From NCBI GenBank assembly GCA_014237855.1, contig JABACD010000026.1, positions 4,077 to 68,076 on the forward strand: a DNA stretch of 64,000 bases, in the 5' to 3' direction. The notes beneath the pieces are model-generated. The model was given only the letters and a program-made list of their open reading frames with translations, was not told the origin of the DNA and did not search any database. Positions within the stretch are counted from its first letter, which is position 1, and every line of letters begins with the position of its first letter. The position numbers and the translations under genes are program-made. Shown piece by piece: positions 17,886 through 26,956 of the stretch. The stretch comes from Planctomycetota bacterium. Its GTDB lineage: Bacteria; Planctomycetota; UBA1135; GCA-002686595.

Positions 17886-17933
17886 CCCCTGCACACCGAC
17901 TGAGACGACGGCGGGCCCGGCGCCCCTTCCCGT

Positions 17934-19121
17934 TCAGGGGAGGAAGGTCACGTCCCAGGCGTTCGAGAAGTTGAAGCCCCCTCCGCAGGAGTTCTCGGGG
18001 TCGCGGTACCAGAACTGGAAGTAGGTGGGCACGCCCCCGGTGTTTGCCACCGCGCCGAAGGGCTGGGCGTTGAAGTTGGTGAAGCTGGTCTCTCCAGAGG
18101 CGTTCGTGATCTGAACGTGGGAGCGCTGCTGTGGCCCGGTGCAGAGGAAGCCGTCACCAACGGCGTTGAAGACCTGGTTCGAGCCCTTCACCAGCAGGCC
18201 GGGCTTGGCCCCGGGGACGCCGTGGATGTCGAGGCGGAAGGTGTCGTTGCTCACCTGGGCGTTGCCCGAACCGGTGAGGCCGGAGCCGGATCCACTTGAG
18301 TTCTCGCAGCCGACGTCGAGGTCGAAGACGGCGAAGCAGGGGCAGGTAGCGCTGCCGTCCCCGGTGCAGTAGGGGCTGCCGTAGGTCGTGCCCGTGCCCT
18401 CGGAGAGGCTCAAGGCGTCGAACTCGTAGCCCCCCAAGAAGGGGGCGCCCACGGCTGTACTCCCCCCCGAGCGCAGGCCGACCTCGTCGAAGCGGAAGTC
18501 CGGGACGGTCATGTCCAGGACCTCACCGGTCGTCGGGAAGGGGCTGGAGGGGTTCAGGTAGAGCCGCACGCGCTCGTCGCCGGGGAGGAAGTCGATGCGC
18601 GCCACGAGCTCCGTCAGCACGTCGCAAGAGGTCGCCGCGACGGGGAAGTCACCGGTTCCGGGGATGCCGATCCCCCAGCCGAGGCTCATCCAGGTGGATC
18701 CGATGAAGAGCTTCTCGCCGACGAACTGCTCGTAGAGGGAGATGCCGCCGAACTGATCCATGCAGCCGGCCGGGCGGACCGCGGTGAACGAGATCCAGAG
18801 GACTGCGCCGTCCTGGCCCATCTTGGCACCGTCTAACAGGCTCGGCGCCAGGGCTCCATCGGGCTTGCGAAAGGCCCCCTCGTACTCGTACACGACCTGG
18901 CTCTTGTTGCCCGTGGCGTCGAAGCCCGGCGAGACGACGTCCATCCCGCTCGAACCCGAGGGATCGCTCCACCAGGGGTTGAGCCAGCCGGTCCCACCGG
19001 CCTGGTTGTGTACGGAGCTTCCCGGGGGGTAGTCGAAGGACTCGGAGCAGAAGGTGATCTGTGCGGTGAGAGGAGCGGAGAGGACGCAGAGCAGGGCACA
19101 CGAGGGGATCAATGAACGCAT
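17934..19121 (-). CDS. Secreted protein with lectin-like domain and shared C-terminal domain
   Basis: 395 aa from the ATG at 19121 (AGGAG lies 11-15 bases upstream); the frame is open further upstream but the signal peptide begins here (MRSLIPSCALLCVLSAPLTA). Residues about 22-235 look beta-rich and resemble planctomycete proteins starting with a FCSESFDYPPGSSV-type segment; I recognise the style but not a named enzyme. From about residue 247 the shared C-terminal domain follows: YCTGDGSATCPC, then GDGFLCTGPQQRS, and YFQFWYRDPENSCGGGFNFS close to the end. It lies just downstream of the GH13 gene on the same strand, and the two could form one transcript. Confidence 0.75.
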   Translation of the reverse strand: MRSLIPSCALLCVLSAPLTAQITFCSESFDYPPGSSVHNQAGGTGWLNPWWSDPSGSSGMDVVSPGFDATGNKSQVVYEYEGAFRKPDGALAPSLLDGAKMGQDGAVLWISFTAVRPAGCMDQFGGISLYEQFVGEKLFIGSTWMSLGWGIGIPGTGDFPVAATSCDVLTELVARIDFLPGDERVRLYLNPSSPFPTTGEVLDMTVPDFRFDEVGLRSGGSTAVGAPFLGGYEFDALSLSEGTGTTYGSPYCTGDGSATCPCFAVFDLDVGCENSSGSGSGLTGSGNAQVSNDTFRLDIHGVPGAKPGLLVKGSNQVFNAVGDGFLCTGPQQRSHVQITNASGETSFTNFNAQPFGAVANTGGVPTYFQFWYRDPENSCGGGFNFSNAWDVTFLP

Positions 19122-19205
19122 TGGAATGAAACTCCTGGCGGGGCTGGTTGGAGACTCGTGGGGACCGGGTGGCAAGTGGCGGCCGGTCGGGATAGGGGGA
19201 TGTGA

Positions 19206-21431
19206 TTACTGAGAGAGGATCACGACCGTGTAGGGCCCGATGGACAGGGACCCCTTGAAGGGCATGCCGTCATAGGACTCCTGGACCGCCGTGACGTCCC
19301 AGGAGGGATGGTTCTGAAAGGCCGGGTCGTAGCCGGACCAGTCGCTGTTGAAGCGGACCCTCCAGGTGCCCCCGCTCGGGAGGCCGATCGTGTAGCTGCT
19401 GAAGGGAGCGGTCGAGAAGTTGGCCAGGACGATCACGTCGTCCCCCGGCCCGCCCTGGTCCCAGCGGTGGTAGGCGATGACCTTCGCCGCGTCGTTCACA
19501 TGGAACACGTTCGTGTGCTGACCCTTGAGGCCGGCCGTGTGGCTTCGCTGGTCGCGCCTGAGGTGAATCAGGTCCCGGTAGAGGGCGTGGATGCCCGGGT
19601 AGGTGACGAGCTTGCTCCAGTCGACGGGATCGTCGTCGTGGAACCAGCCGTCCTCGAGGATCTCCTGGCCCTCGAAGAGCATCGGGATCCCCGGAGAGGT
19701 CATCAGGACGGCCGCGGCGAGGGTGGAGCGCTTCTTCGAGTACCAGCTCGATGCGTTCCCCGGCCAGATGGCCTCGGGGACCCGGGTGCGTCCGTTCGCC
19801 ACCTCGTCGTGGGACTCGGTGTAGATCACCCGTTGAAAGGCGTCGCCGTTGTAGCTGTGCTGGATCGCATCACGCACGGCGTACATGTTCCGATCGAAGT
19901 CGCTGGGCGTCTCCACGGCGGCCCGGACGGGGTGGACGAAGAGCGCGTCCCACTGGGCGTCGAAGCCTGCACCGCCAGCCCCAGTGTCCTTGGTGATCCA
20001 GTCGTTGGGAGCGTCGTACATGTCCTCGGCGATCTGGATCTTCCACGGCTGCGAGGCGTCGACCTCGTCGTTGCACCACTGCATCAGGGACCAGCCGTCC
20101 CCGTTGTCGATACCCGTGGAGGGGTCGATGCGTATGGTCGAGGTCGAGTCCCAGCGCAGGCCGTCCAGCTTGCACTCCTGCAGCCAGGTCATGGCGTTGT
20201 CCCGGATGTACGAGCGCACCTCGCCGCGACCGAAGTCCGGGCGCGTGTCCCCCCAGGGAGTCTGGGCCCGGTCGTCGTTGTAGAAGTAGATCCCGCCCCA
20301 GGGCCCGCTGGACCAGCCGTCGAAGCGCCACAGGTCCATGTCGGTAGGGCCCCAGTGGTTGTAGAGCACGTCCAGGAACACGGCCAGGCCGTTCTCGTGG
20401 GCCTTGGTGACGAAGGAGGCGAAGGCGGCGCGGCCGCCGTAGGCGGACTCGATGGAGAAGGGGTGGGAGTAGTTGTAGCCCCAGGAATAGTCGGCCGGGA
20501 ACTCGCAGACGGGCATCAGCTCGATCGCGCTGACGCCGAGATCCGCCAGGTAGGGCAGCAGCAGCTCCGCGCTCTGAAAGGTACCCGGAGCACCGCCGGG
20601 GAGGTCGTTGAAGGTGCCGATGTGGAGTTCGTAGATGACCAGGTCGTTCCAGTCGGGCATCGCGAAGCCCGGATCGCCGCCGTGGAGGACCTCCGGGTCC
20701 TGGACCACGCTGTGTCCGACCGAGCTCGAGACCTCCCGCGCCCGAGGGTCGTTCTTCCAGGTCGTGCCGTTCTCGCCCGTGACGACGAGCTGATAGGGCG
20801 CACCGTGGCCCAGCTCGCGCACGTCCAACGACCAGTTTCCCAAGGTGTCGGCCACCATGGGGGCGCTGTTACCCGACCAGCTGTTGAAGGATCCCGCCAG
20901 GTGGACGGCGGTCGCGTTGGGGGCCCAGACCCGAAAGGAGGTCCCCACCTCGCCCTGGACTCCACCCTCGTAGACGGTGGCCCCGAGCTCGGTGTTCATG
21001 GAGGGAGCCGGATGGCGGGAGTAGCTGATGTTGTAGGCGGTCCCATCGGGTCGCCAGACACCGATATGCCATGGGCCGCTGCGGACCGGGGGCGAGCTGT
21101 TCCCATCGACCGTGATCGACTCCGTGCTCGTGCCGGGGCTCTTGCTGGCCAGGTCGTACTCGCTGCGTGTCGGCGGGGCCCCGTGCCGGACGTACAGGTC
21201 GGCCCGGGTGCCCAGGACCTGGGAGGTGTCGATCTGCAGCACCCAGTCCCAGTCACGGGCTTCCAGGACATAGTGGTCCATCTTCCAGCCTGAGCGATTC
21301 GGAGCCTGAGCCTGACTCCCCGGAGAACTGGCCGTCCACTGGGGCGCCGCCGACGCCCCGTTGGTTCCAGCCAGCCACGCGAGGACCAACGGCATCCACC
21401 GTGTCGGGTGACCGAGGGACAGGGATCTCAT
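19206..21431 (-). CDS. Secreted GH13 enzyme (glucan branching enzyme-like) with PPC-like and CBM48 domains
   Basis: 741 aa from the ATG at 21431, chosen because a signal peptide starts there (RWMPLVLAWLAGTNGASAAP). Residues about 45-145 resemble a PPC-type domain (ADLYVRHGAPPTRSEYD). Residues about 165-255 look like the CBM48 module of branching enzymes (VWAPNATAVHLAGSFNSW). Then comes the GH13 barrel: DVLYNHWGP (region I), DGLRWDST with the nucleophile Asp, IAEDMYD with the acid/base Glu, and YTESHDE (region IV). All key residues are present. The likely reaction is rearrangement or hydrolysis of alpha-glucans. Branching enzymes are normally cytoplasmic, so export and the N-terminal PPC-like domain are unusual and suggest degradation of external polysaccharide (inference). 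Confidence 0.85.
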   Translation of the reverse strand: MRSLSLGHPTRWMPLVLAWLAGTNGASAAPQWTASSPGSQAQAPNRSGWKMDHYVLEARDWDWVLQIDTSQVLGTRADLYVRHGAPPTRSEYDLASKSPGTSTESITVDGNSSPPVRSGPWHIGVWRPDGTAYNISYSRHPAPSMNTELGATVYEGGVQGEVGTSFRVWAPNATAVHLAGSFNSWSGNSAPMVADTLGNWSLDVRELGHGAPYQLVVTGENGTTWKNDPRAREVSSSVGHSVVQDPEVLHGGDPGFAMPDWNDLVIYELHIGTFNDLPGGAPGTFQSAELLLPYLADLGVSAIELMPVCEFPADYSWGYNYSHPFSIESAYGGRAAFASFVTKAHENGLAVFLDVLYNHWGPTDMDLWRFDGWSSGPWGGIYFYNDDRAQTPWGDTRPDFGRGEVRSYIRDNAMTWLQECKLDGLRWDSTSTIRIDPSTGIDNGDGWSLMQWCNDEVDASQPWKIQIAEDMYDAPNDWITKDTGAGGAGFDAQWDALFVHPVRAAVETPSDFDRNMYAVRDAIQHSYNGDAFQRVIYTESHDEVANGRTRVPEAIWPGNASSWYSKKRSTLAAAVLMTSPGIPMLFEGQEILEDGWFHDDDPVDWSKLVTYPGIHALYRDLIHLRRDQRSHTAGLKGQHTNVFHVNDAAKVIAYHRWDQGGPGDDVIVLANFSTAPFSSYTIGLPSGGTWRVRFNSDWSGYDPAFQNHPSWDVTAVQESYDGMPFKGSLSIGPYTVVILSQ

Positions 21432-22094
21432 GGAGGGTACCTTGGCAGATCGAAGCGTTGACGGGCTCGTGGGATCGTGCGCGGGCCCACGCCTGCGTAC
21501 TGGGGCTGGCTCCATGGCCACTCGTGGCCAGGCGAGAACGCCGCAGGGAGCTGCTGGAAGCCCTAAAGACACCGCGACCTTAGCAGAGAGGTCGAAGAAG
21601 AGGGGGGAACTAAGCGTCCACCATTGCACCAGCCCGCGCGTAGCGGCCTGAAACAGGGTAGGGGCAGTCCCACGACCGATTGCCGGCACCGGGCGAGCTT
21701 ATTCAGTCGGTGCCCGATCCTGCCCTGAGGGACCGCCAAGGATCCTCTGGCGAGCCATCGCTTGATCGCCTGACCACGCCTCCGCGTGTTCTCCGTGCAC
21801 GAGTTGCGGCAATGGACACGGAGTTTCAGAAATTCGGGGGAAGCACTGCGCTCGAGACTTGCAAGGACGGCTTATCCGGACGTCTCCCTCGGTGCCAGGG
21901 CCTGCGCCATCTCAGCGGAAGAGTACTCCTATCGAGTAGCTGATCTGGACGGTGACATCGTCTTACAAACGAGCTGAAGCGTGCGATCTTCACTGGAGGG
22001 AGAATCATGACGTAGCGCCGTGTGTTCGAAATGAGCATTGAGCGTTGGTCTTTCTAAGAGTCTTCTTTCTAGTTTGCTTGGAGGAGTGTGAACC
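21432..22094. other. Intergenic with a two-codon ORF behind a strong Shine-Dalgarno
   Basis: No full gene is supported. At 21995-22000 a GGAGGG sequence is followed after six bases by ATG-ACG-TAG (22007-22015), a start followed almost at once by a stop. It is 80 bp upstream of the next gene and not in its frame. A short frame at 21786-21977 ends in YSYRVADLDGDIVLQTS and could be a decayed gene, but this is weak. From about 21800 the DNA becomes visibly less GC-rich than the surroundings. Confidence 0.4.
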
Positions 22095-23006
22095 ATGATG
22101 CGTTTATTTCTTGGAACTGCATTCGCTGTTGTCTTGGCCGCGCAAGGTGTCCAAGCACAGACAGAATTCTACCTGGATCGAATTGACGTCTACGCCCAGT
22201 CCTTTTCGTCCGTTTCGGCGAGTGGTGTCGGTATCGTTGAAACTGAGGAGACGTTTTCCATGCCGCCATGGTTCGAATACACCCACACCGTTGAAACGGA
22301 GGTTCCGTTTGACGACTATTCCTATACGACTGGGCTCATAGGATTGAGGTCTTCGACGGTTTCATCCGCTGCCGGGTCGGGAGGTTCCGCAACTGGTAAC
22401 GCGTCAATGATCACGACGATCGATCTGCCTCCGGTTGAGCAAATGGTGGATGGGCCCTCGATGATGTCCATCGGCAACTACATTGCGACGACGGATCATC
22501 CCAACGAAATCGTGAACGTCGATTTCAATGGAACCATGACCTTCTTTTGCCGCTGGATTATCGCCAGCAACATTCACCTAAATGGTGCTTGGCTTTCTCT
22601 GGCGGTCAAATGCAAGGTTGGTTGGAACAATATGCCTGGCATGACTTTCTTTCTCGAAGTCTTCTGGATTCTCTCGGGCGGGGTTGACGCAACGGTTTAC
22701 TCCACCGGTTCGACGGTTTGCATCGATCAAATGACGACGGTTTGGGATCCAGACATGATGATCGAGATGCCCTCGATGGTCACCATCTGTTCCTCTGAGA
22801 CCTTCTGGGATCCCATTGGCGGAATCTATGTCGACTTGAACGGCGAGGGCCAGGTCGGTCAAACTGTCCTCTTCCAAGGAAGTAGCGGGTCCGCGTACCT
22901 TTCCAGTGGTGCCATGGGCATGGCGTCTGGCGAAAACGATGTCAACATTGGTGCCTCCATCGTTGACGGGCTCTGTTGGATGCAACTGGGTAACCACTTG
23001 CCCTAG
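22095..23006 (+). CDS. Uncharacterised secreted protein
   Basis: 303 aa. The ATG at 22095 follows GGAGGAG at 22078-22084. Residues 1-22 form a signal peptide (MMRLFLGTAFAVVLAAQGVQ, cleavage near AQA). The mature protein is rich in Ser, Thr, Gly and Met, with no family I can name, and lacks the shared C-terminal domain. Base composition is clearly more AT-rich than most neighbours, and so is the next gene. That could mean horizontal acquisition or relaxed codon selection. It probably forms a small unit with the gene at 23144. Confidence 0.65.
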   Translation: MMRLFLGTAFAVVLAAQGVQAQTEFYLDRIDVYAQSFSSVSASGVGIVETEETFSMPPWFEYTHTVETEVPFDDYSYTTGLIGLRSSTVSSAAGSGGSATGNASMITTIDLPPVEQMVDGPSMMSIGNYIATTDHPNEIVNVDFNGTMTFFCRWIIASNIHLNGAWLSLAVKCKVGWNNMPGMTFFLEVFWILSGGVDATVYSTGSTVCIDQMTTVWDPDMMIEMPSMVTICSSETFWDPIGGIYVDLNGEGQVGQTVLFQGSSGSAYLSSGAMGMASGENDVNIGASIVDGLCWMQLGNHLP

Positions 23007-23042
23007 CGTTCGTACCCTTGGTCAGCAGTGAGAGCGTGGAAT

Positions 23043-23088
23043 TGTGCAATCGCCTTGCGCGGCGGAAGTCGCCCAGGGCGATTGCACA
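23043..23088. promoter_or_regulatory. Long intergenic hairpin
   Basis: A perfect 12-bp inverted repeat, TGTGCAATCGCC (23043-23054) and GGCGATTGCACA (23077-23088), with a possible inner stem GGCG/CGCC (23061-23064 with 23070-23073). No T-run follows on either side, so it is not a typical intrinsic terminator. It sits 36 bp after one gene's stop and 56 bp before the next start, suggesting a role in mRNA processing, attenuation or protein binding. Confidence 0.6.
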
Positions 23089-23143
23089 TCTTGAATCTGC
23101 ATCGACAAAGAGGCCCCACATCTTTCCAATGAGGATGTTATCC

Positions 23144-23983
23144 ATGCTTCGATCTTCAGTGCTCTTGGTCTTCGCCATCAGTGTTGCCACGCAATGCACT
23201 GTCCCAGATCCGCCCGCCGTGGGCTCGAAGGTAGACTCCGCATTATTGAAACGGGCGGTCCCACCCTTGTCGTATCCACCGAGGTTCATGCTCAATGAAC
23301 CGCTGATCGCGGACGAATTAGGGTTTTCGAAGGAGGAGAGAAAACAGATCCTGATCTCGACTCAGAACCATATGCGCGAGTCGTTCACGCGGGCAGACGT
23401 GTATAAGGCTCAAATCAAGGTGTTGGCTGCCAAGGGTGCCGTCGAGTCACAGGTCGAACGGGACCAACTCACGCAGCGAGTGCGCGCTGTCGAGCAACAG
23501 GCGACCGCGGAGCTGAACGCCTGGCTTGACAGCTGTCTCGACAATATCCAGCGCGATCGATTAGCCCAGATCAACCTGCAACTCATTGGACTGGACGGCA
23601 TTATTCACCCTGACCTGGCCAAGTCCCTCCATCTGTCTGACAGCCAGTTGAACGCGGTCGCGGCCCTCAGGATTGAGTTGAAGAACCAAGCAACAAGACT
23701 GCAAGAGCAAGCGACAAGCGCGGAAGGTGCCGATGAAAACGCGCTGAATCGAAAGCTCGACGAATTAAGGCAGGCGAGCCATGCTCAAATCGCCAAAGTC
23801 CTGACCGATAAACAACTCCAGGCGTACAGTGCCATGTGTGGTAAGCCTATCGGGTTTTCACGAAGGGATCTGCAACTGAAGCTGGCGGTGCAGCGTGAGG
23901 AGAACGATCGTCCCGATGCTCAGCGAAAGCCCGTCGACAAGAACCAGCCAGTAACCAGCCCAGCCGCGGCAACTGGCAGCTAG
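23144..23983 (+). CDS. Uncharacterised exported coiled-coil-rich protein
   Basis: 279 aa from the ATG at 23144, with GAGGA eight bases upstream; in-frame ATGs at 23129 and 23135 are alternatives. N-terminal hydrophobic stretch MLRSSVLLVFAISVATQC; the Cys could be lipidated but the preceding Gln is atypical for a lipobox. The mature part is strongly helical and charged, with heptad-like stretches (for example ERDQLTQRVRAVEQQATAEL and later KNQATRLQEQA), so a periplasmic coiled-coil protein is likely. The C-terminus is polar and Pro/Asp-rich. No family recognised. AT-richer than the surroundings, like the preceding gene. Confidence 0.65.
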   Translation: MLRSSVLLVFAISVATQCTVPDPPAVGSKVDSALLKRAVPPLSYPPRFMLNEPLIADELGFSKEERKQILISTQNHMRESFTRADVYKAQIKVLAAKGAVESQVERDQLTQRVRAVEQQATAELNAWLDSCLDNIQRDRLAQINLQLIGLDGIIHPDLAKSLHLSDSQLNAVAALRIELKNQATRLQEQATSAEGADENALNRKLDELRQASHAQIAKVLTDKQLQAYSAMCGKPIGFSRRDLQLKLAVQREENDRPDAQRKPVDKNQPVTSPAAATGS

Positions 23984-24175
23984 GCAACCCACCTGGATAT
24001 CTCGCGGTCTCCCTATGGAGATTGTTCGAGCCCTGCGCGGCGCGCTCAAGGAGGCTTCGGAACCAAGGAGTCGATCTGGGAGGTCTACTACTCCAGCGGG
24101 CTGAATGAGGAGAAGCTCGCGATTTCCCGTGGAGATTGCGCTACTTGCTGTCGCTCGACGCGGGCCTCTGTCGTG

Positions 24176-24202
24176 CGGCCCGCAAGCTCCTCTTACGGGC
24201 CG
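24176..24202. terminator. Hairpin between convergent genes
   Basis: CGGCCCGCAAG (24176-24186) and CTTACGGGCCG (24192-24202) form an 11-bp stem with one mismatch and a 5-base loop. It lies in the 256-bp gap between convergent genes ending at 23983 and 24240. There is no U-rich tail, so a role as a two-sided terminator or transcript-stabilising structure is only a possibility. Confidence 0.4.
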
Positions 24203-24239
24203 TGCTTGACGTCTTCATCGCCGAGTGGGCGGCTGATCC

Positions 24240-26012
24240 TCATTCGAGCTCGCGGCTCTCGAGGGTGACGGTGGTCTCCATCTCCTCGCCGTCGCGCTCG
24301 AAGCGGGCGAGGATGACGTCACCGGGCTTGTGGATGCGCAGGAAGTGCACGAAGTCGTGGATCGTGATGATCTCCATCCCGCCGACCTCGTGGAGGAGGT
24401 CACCCGGGAGCATTCCTGCTCGCTCCGCCGGTGAGCCGGGAGAGGTGCCTGAGAGAAGCAGCCCGCCGCCGTCCCAGGTGTAGTCAGGCACCGTTCCGAA
24501 CTTGACCCTGAACCCGACGCGGTCGCGGCCACCAGAGGCCTCCTCCAGCTCTGATTCCGTGAAGGGGAGGGGCGCTGCTTGTGAACGAGCCAGGAGGTCC
24601 AGAGCGAGTGTGGTCACCTTCGCTGCGCCCTCGGCCTCGAAGCCCTCGATGTCGTCGGAGGGCCTGTGATAGTCGGTGTGGAGACCGCTGAAGAGGTGGA
24701 GCACTGGGATTCCTCGCTCCAGGAAGACCTGATGATCCGATCCTCCGAGGCCTGCGGCCGAGAGGGAGACCGTGAGCTCGAGGCCTGCCGCCGGCCCCGC
24801 TTCGGCCAGCCAGCCCTCGAAAGCTGGTGAGGAGCCAGCACCCAAGACGTTCAGGCGTCCGTCGCCTGCACGCCCCACCATGTCGAGGTTCAAGTTGCAG
24901 GCGATGAGCTTCATATCGACGGTCGGGTTGCGCGCGAAGTGGCGGCTGCCGAGCAAACCAAGCTCTTCACCGGACCAGAAGGCGAAGATCACGTCTCCGG
25001 CGGGCGGATCACCTTCTGAGAGGAGGCGAGCTGCTTCCAGCAAGACCGCGCAGCCCGATGCGTTGTCATCCGCCCCGTTGTGGATCTCGCGCGTCCCGAC
25101 CGCCAGGGAGCCTGGGCCACCGTAGCCCAAGTGGTCTAGATGAGCGCCGAAGACGACGATCGGAGCGTCGCCACCCTTGAGGCGCGCCAGGACGTTGCGT
25201 GCGGAGCCGACCTCGCGGGCAACTCGAACGTGAAGCCCGACCTCACACACTGCAAGGGGCGCCTGCGCGATTCGTCGCTCCATGCCATCCAAGAGCTCGA
25301 TCCCCTCGGCGTAGCCCGGCGCGAGCGACTCAGCGACCTCGGCTGTGATCATGACGCAGGGTATCCCTGCTACTGCGCCTGAGCCCGCGTCGAAGCTCAC
25401 GGGAGGGGATGGGTCATCAGGATGCTGTGCGATGAGGACTGCGGCGGCGCCGAAGCCCTTCGCGACCATCACCTTGTGGAAGAGTGAGCCCTGGAACCCC
25501 CAGGTCGCGTCGTCGTGACTGGCGTCGGTGTCGTCCCCACCGGCCCCGCGCGGCAGGCCACGCGTCACGAGAGCCACCGCGCCCTCTGGTAGCGCAGGCG
25601 CGCTCCCGTAGTCCAGCCAGTTGCGCTCCTCGTCCTGAACCCCGTAGCCACAGAGGACCAGCGGTGCGCTCAGCAAGTCACCCGAGACCGTGCAGAAGAG
25701 CGGGCGAATGGACTCCGGACCCGCGTGACGCACGCCGTGCGCCCAGAGCTCCGTTCCCGCGCGCTCCTCCGGCGGGAGCTCCACGCCGAACTCTTGAAAC
25801 CAGCCTCCGCCTTCTCCCGCGGGTTGGAGGCCGAGCGCCTCCAAGCGCGCTGCGAGCCACTCGGTGGTTTCAGCTTCCCCGCTAGTACCCGCCCGACGAC
25901 CCTCACGGGCGTCATCTGCCATCCACGCGACGTCCGCCGTCAGACGCGAGGTATCCGGACCAGCGCAAGCAGCCGCAAAGAGGAGAGGGAGGGCCCAGTG
26001 AGGTCTCGTCAT
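24240..26012 (-). CDS. M28 family zinc aminopeptidase lipoprotein with PA and PDZ domains
   Basis: 590 aa. Lipoprotein signal MTRPHWALPLLFAAAC. An N-terminal part (about 25-290) includes a protease-associated insert. The M28 catalytic domain follows at about 295-470, with the expected dinuclear zinc ligands: GAHLDHLG (His and the catalytic Asp), GADDNASG (bridging Asp), SGEELGLLG (catalytic Glu and ligand Glu), NLDMVG (Asp) and HTDYHRPSDD (His). Residues about 490-580 form a PDZ domain (GSPAERAGMLPGDLLHEVGG). It likely trims amino acids from external peptides at the cell envelope. All zinc residues are in place, so an active enzyme is expected. Confidence 0.9.
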   Translation of the reverse strand: MTRPHWALPLLFAAACAGPDTSRLTADVAWMADDAREGRRAGTSGEAETTEWLAARLEALGLQPAGEGGGWFQEFGVELPPEERAGTELWAHGVRHAGPESIRPLFCTVSGDLLSAPLVLCGYGVQDEERNWLDYGSAPALPEGAVALVTRGLPRGAGGDDTDASHDDATWGFQGSLFHKVMVAKGFGAAAVLIAQHPDDPSPPVSFDAGSGAVAGIPCVMITAEVAESLAPGYAEGIELLDGMERRIAQAPLAVCEVGLHVRVAREVGSARNVLARLKGGDAPIVVFGAHLDHLGYGGPGSLAVGTREIHNGADDNASGCAVLLEAARLLSEGDPPAGDVIFAFWSGEELGLLGSRHFARNPTVDMKLIACNLNLDMVGRAGDGRLNVLGAGSSPAFEGWLAEAGPAAGLELTVSLSAAGLGGSDHQVFLERGIPVLHLFSGLHTDYHRPSDDIEGFEAEGAAKVTTLALDLLARSQAAPLPFTESELEEASGGRDRVGFRVKFGTVPDYTWDGGGLLLSGTSPGSPAERAGMLPGDLLHEVGGMEIITIHDFVHFLRIHKPGDVILARFERDGEEMETTVTLESRELE

Positions 26013-26956
26013 GAGCCCAGGCTAGCAACAATGTGGGCAGTGTTGAAGTTTCTGACCAGGAGGTCGCGCCCGCTCACGACATCATCGGGGAGCAGGGCAG
26101 GAGCGACGACCCCACGCCACAGGGTCCGGGGAGGGCGCGAGCCCCATCGACGACACGGGGACCTACGAGGACATCCGTACCTCAAGCTTCGGAATTCGCT
26201 CACAGAAACCATGACAGGAACAGTGTCCGTTCGCAACACCATCACGGGGCAGATGTGTCTCCTTGAAAGAAAAGATAGGAAGGGTAAGTGATGGGGGTCT
26301 TCAAGGCGACTGCCACTTACCATGCCGTGATCCTGCTGAACGCGATTCTAATTTCGATCTCTCCGGTTCGTGATTCTGACGCGCGACCTTCAGCGCCGGG
26401 AACCAGTGTCTGTATTGGCGAGAGGAGGTGGTTCGCTGGGAATTTCCGGCCCCAGGGGTAGGCGGAGTGCGAGGGGCAGCTGCTTCCGATACCGCAAGAC
26501 GCTGCGCTCTTCTTCAACGCGATGATGGGTGCTGCCACGATTGGCAACACGGGCGCTGGGAAAGCTCACCACAAGGTGTAGCCGTTCATCACCCTCACGC
26601 CGTGCATTGCTCTCGTGGGTGTATTTCCCTCGCAGTGATGCACGCTGGCTGAGCCTGGCTCCCCCACGGGTTTCGGTTTCGCGCCACCAGCCTCTCGAGT
26701 CCGGCGCGATCCTTGCGAACCACCACGGCCGCCGAGGGAGGACGGGGGCCCTCCGCAGAGGCCCTGCAAGCCCAAGCAGGGTGCAAGTCGGTGGGAATCA
26801 CACACCCGTGGTAGGATCCAATCGGAGGCTCACTTTGAATCCGGGTGGCTAGGTCGCTGTCTTGATCGCACCCCAGAACTCTAGGAGCCGACCATCGTCC
26901 AGAAGTCGGAGCCGCGTCGGTAAGGAATCGGCGCCGTTCAATCCCGGAGTCTAATT
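26013..26956. other. Long intergenic region, possible decayed small genes
   Basis: 944 bp without a convincing full gene. Two small overlapping plus-strand ORFs are worth noting (26211-26291 and 26291 onward); they are listed separately. The rest has open frames on both strands with no start site or domain evidence. No copy of the dispersed repeat was seen. Confidence 0.4.
26211..26579 (+). pseudogene. Possible decayed small ORF pair
   Basis: A 26-codon ORF (26211-26291, ending LLERKDRKGK) overlaps by one base (TGATG) a second frame starting at 26291 (MGVFKATATYHAVILLNAIL). The second frame meets a TAG after 56 codons but continues in the same frame with GQLLPIPQDAALFFNAMMGA up to another stop near 26579. 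GGAAGG lies about ten bases before the second start. The coupling-like overlap and protein-like continuation past a stop suggest a small gene with a nonsense mutation, but chance is possible. Confidence 0.25.

Noticed and set aside
19308..21293. 661-codon plus-strand open frame
   Set aside because: Exactly antisense to the GH13 gene, whose catalytic motifs are all intact; the Val/Gly/Asp-rich translation is the usual antisense shadow.
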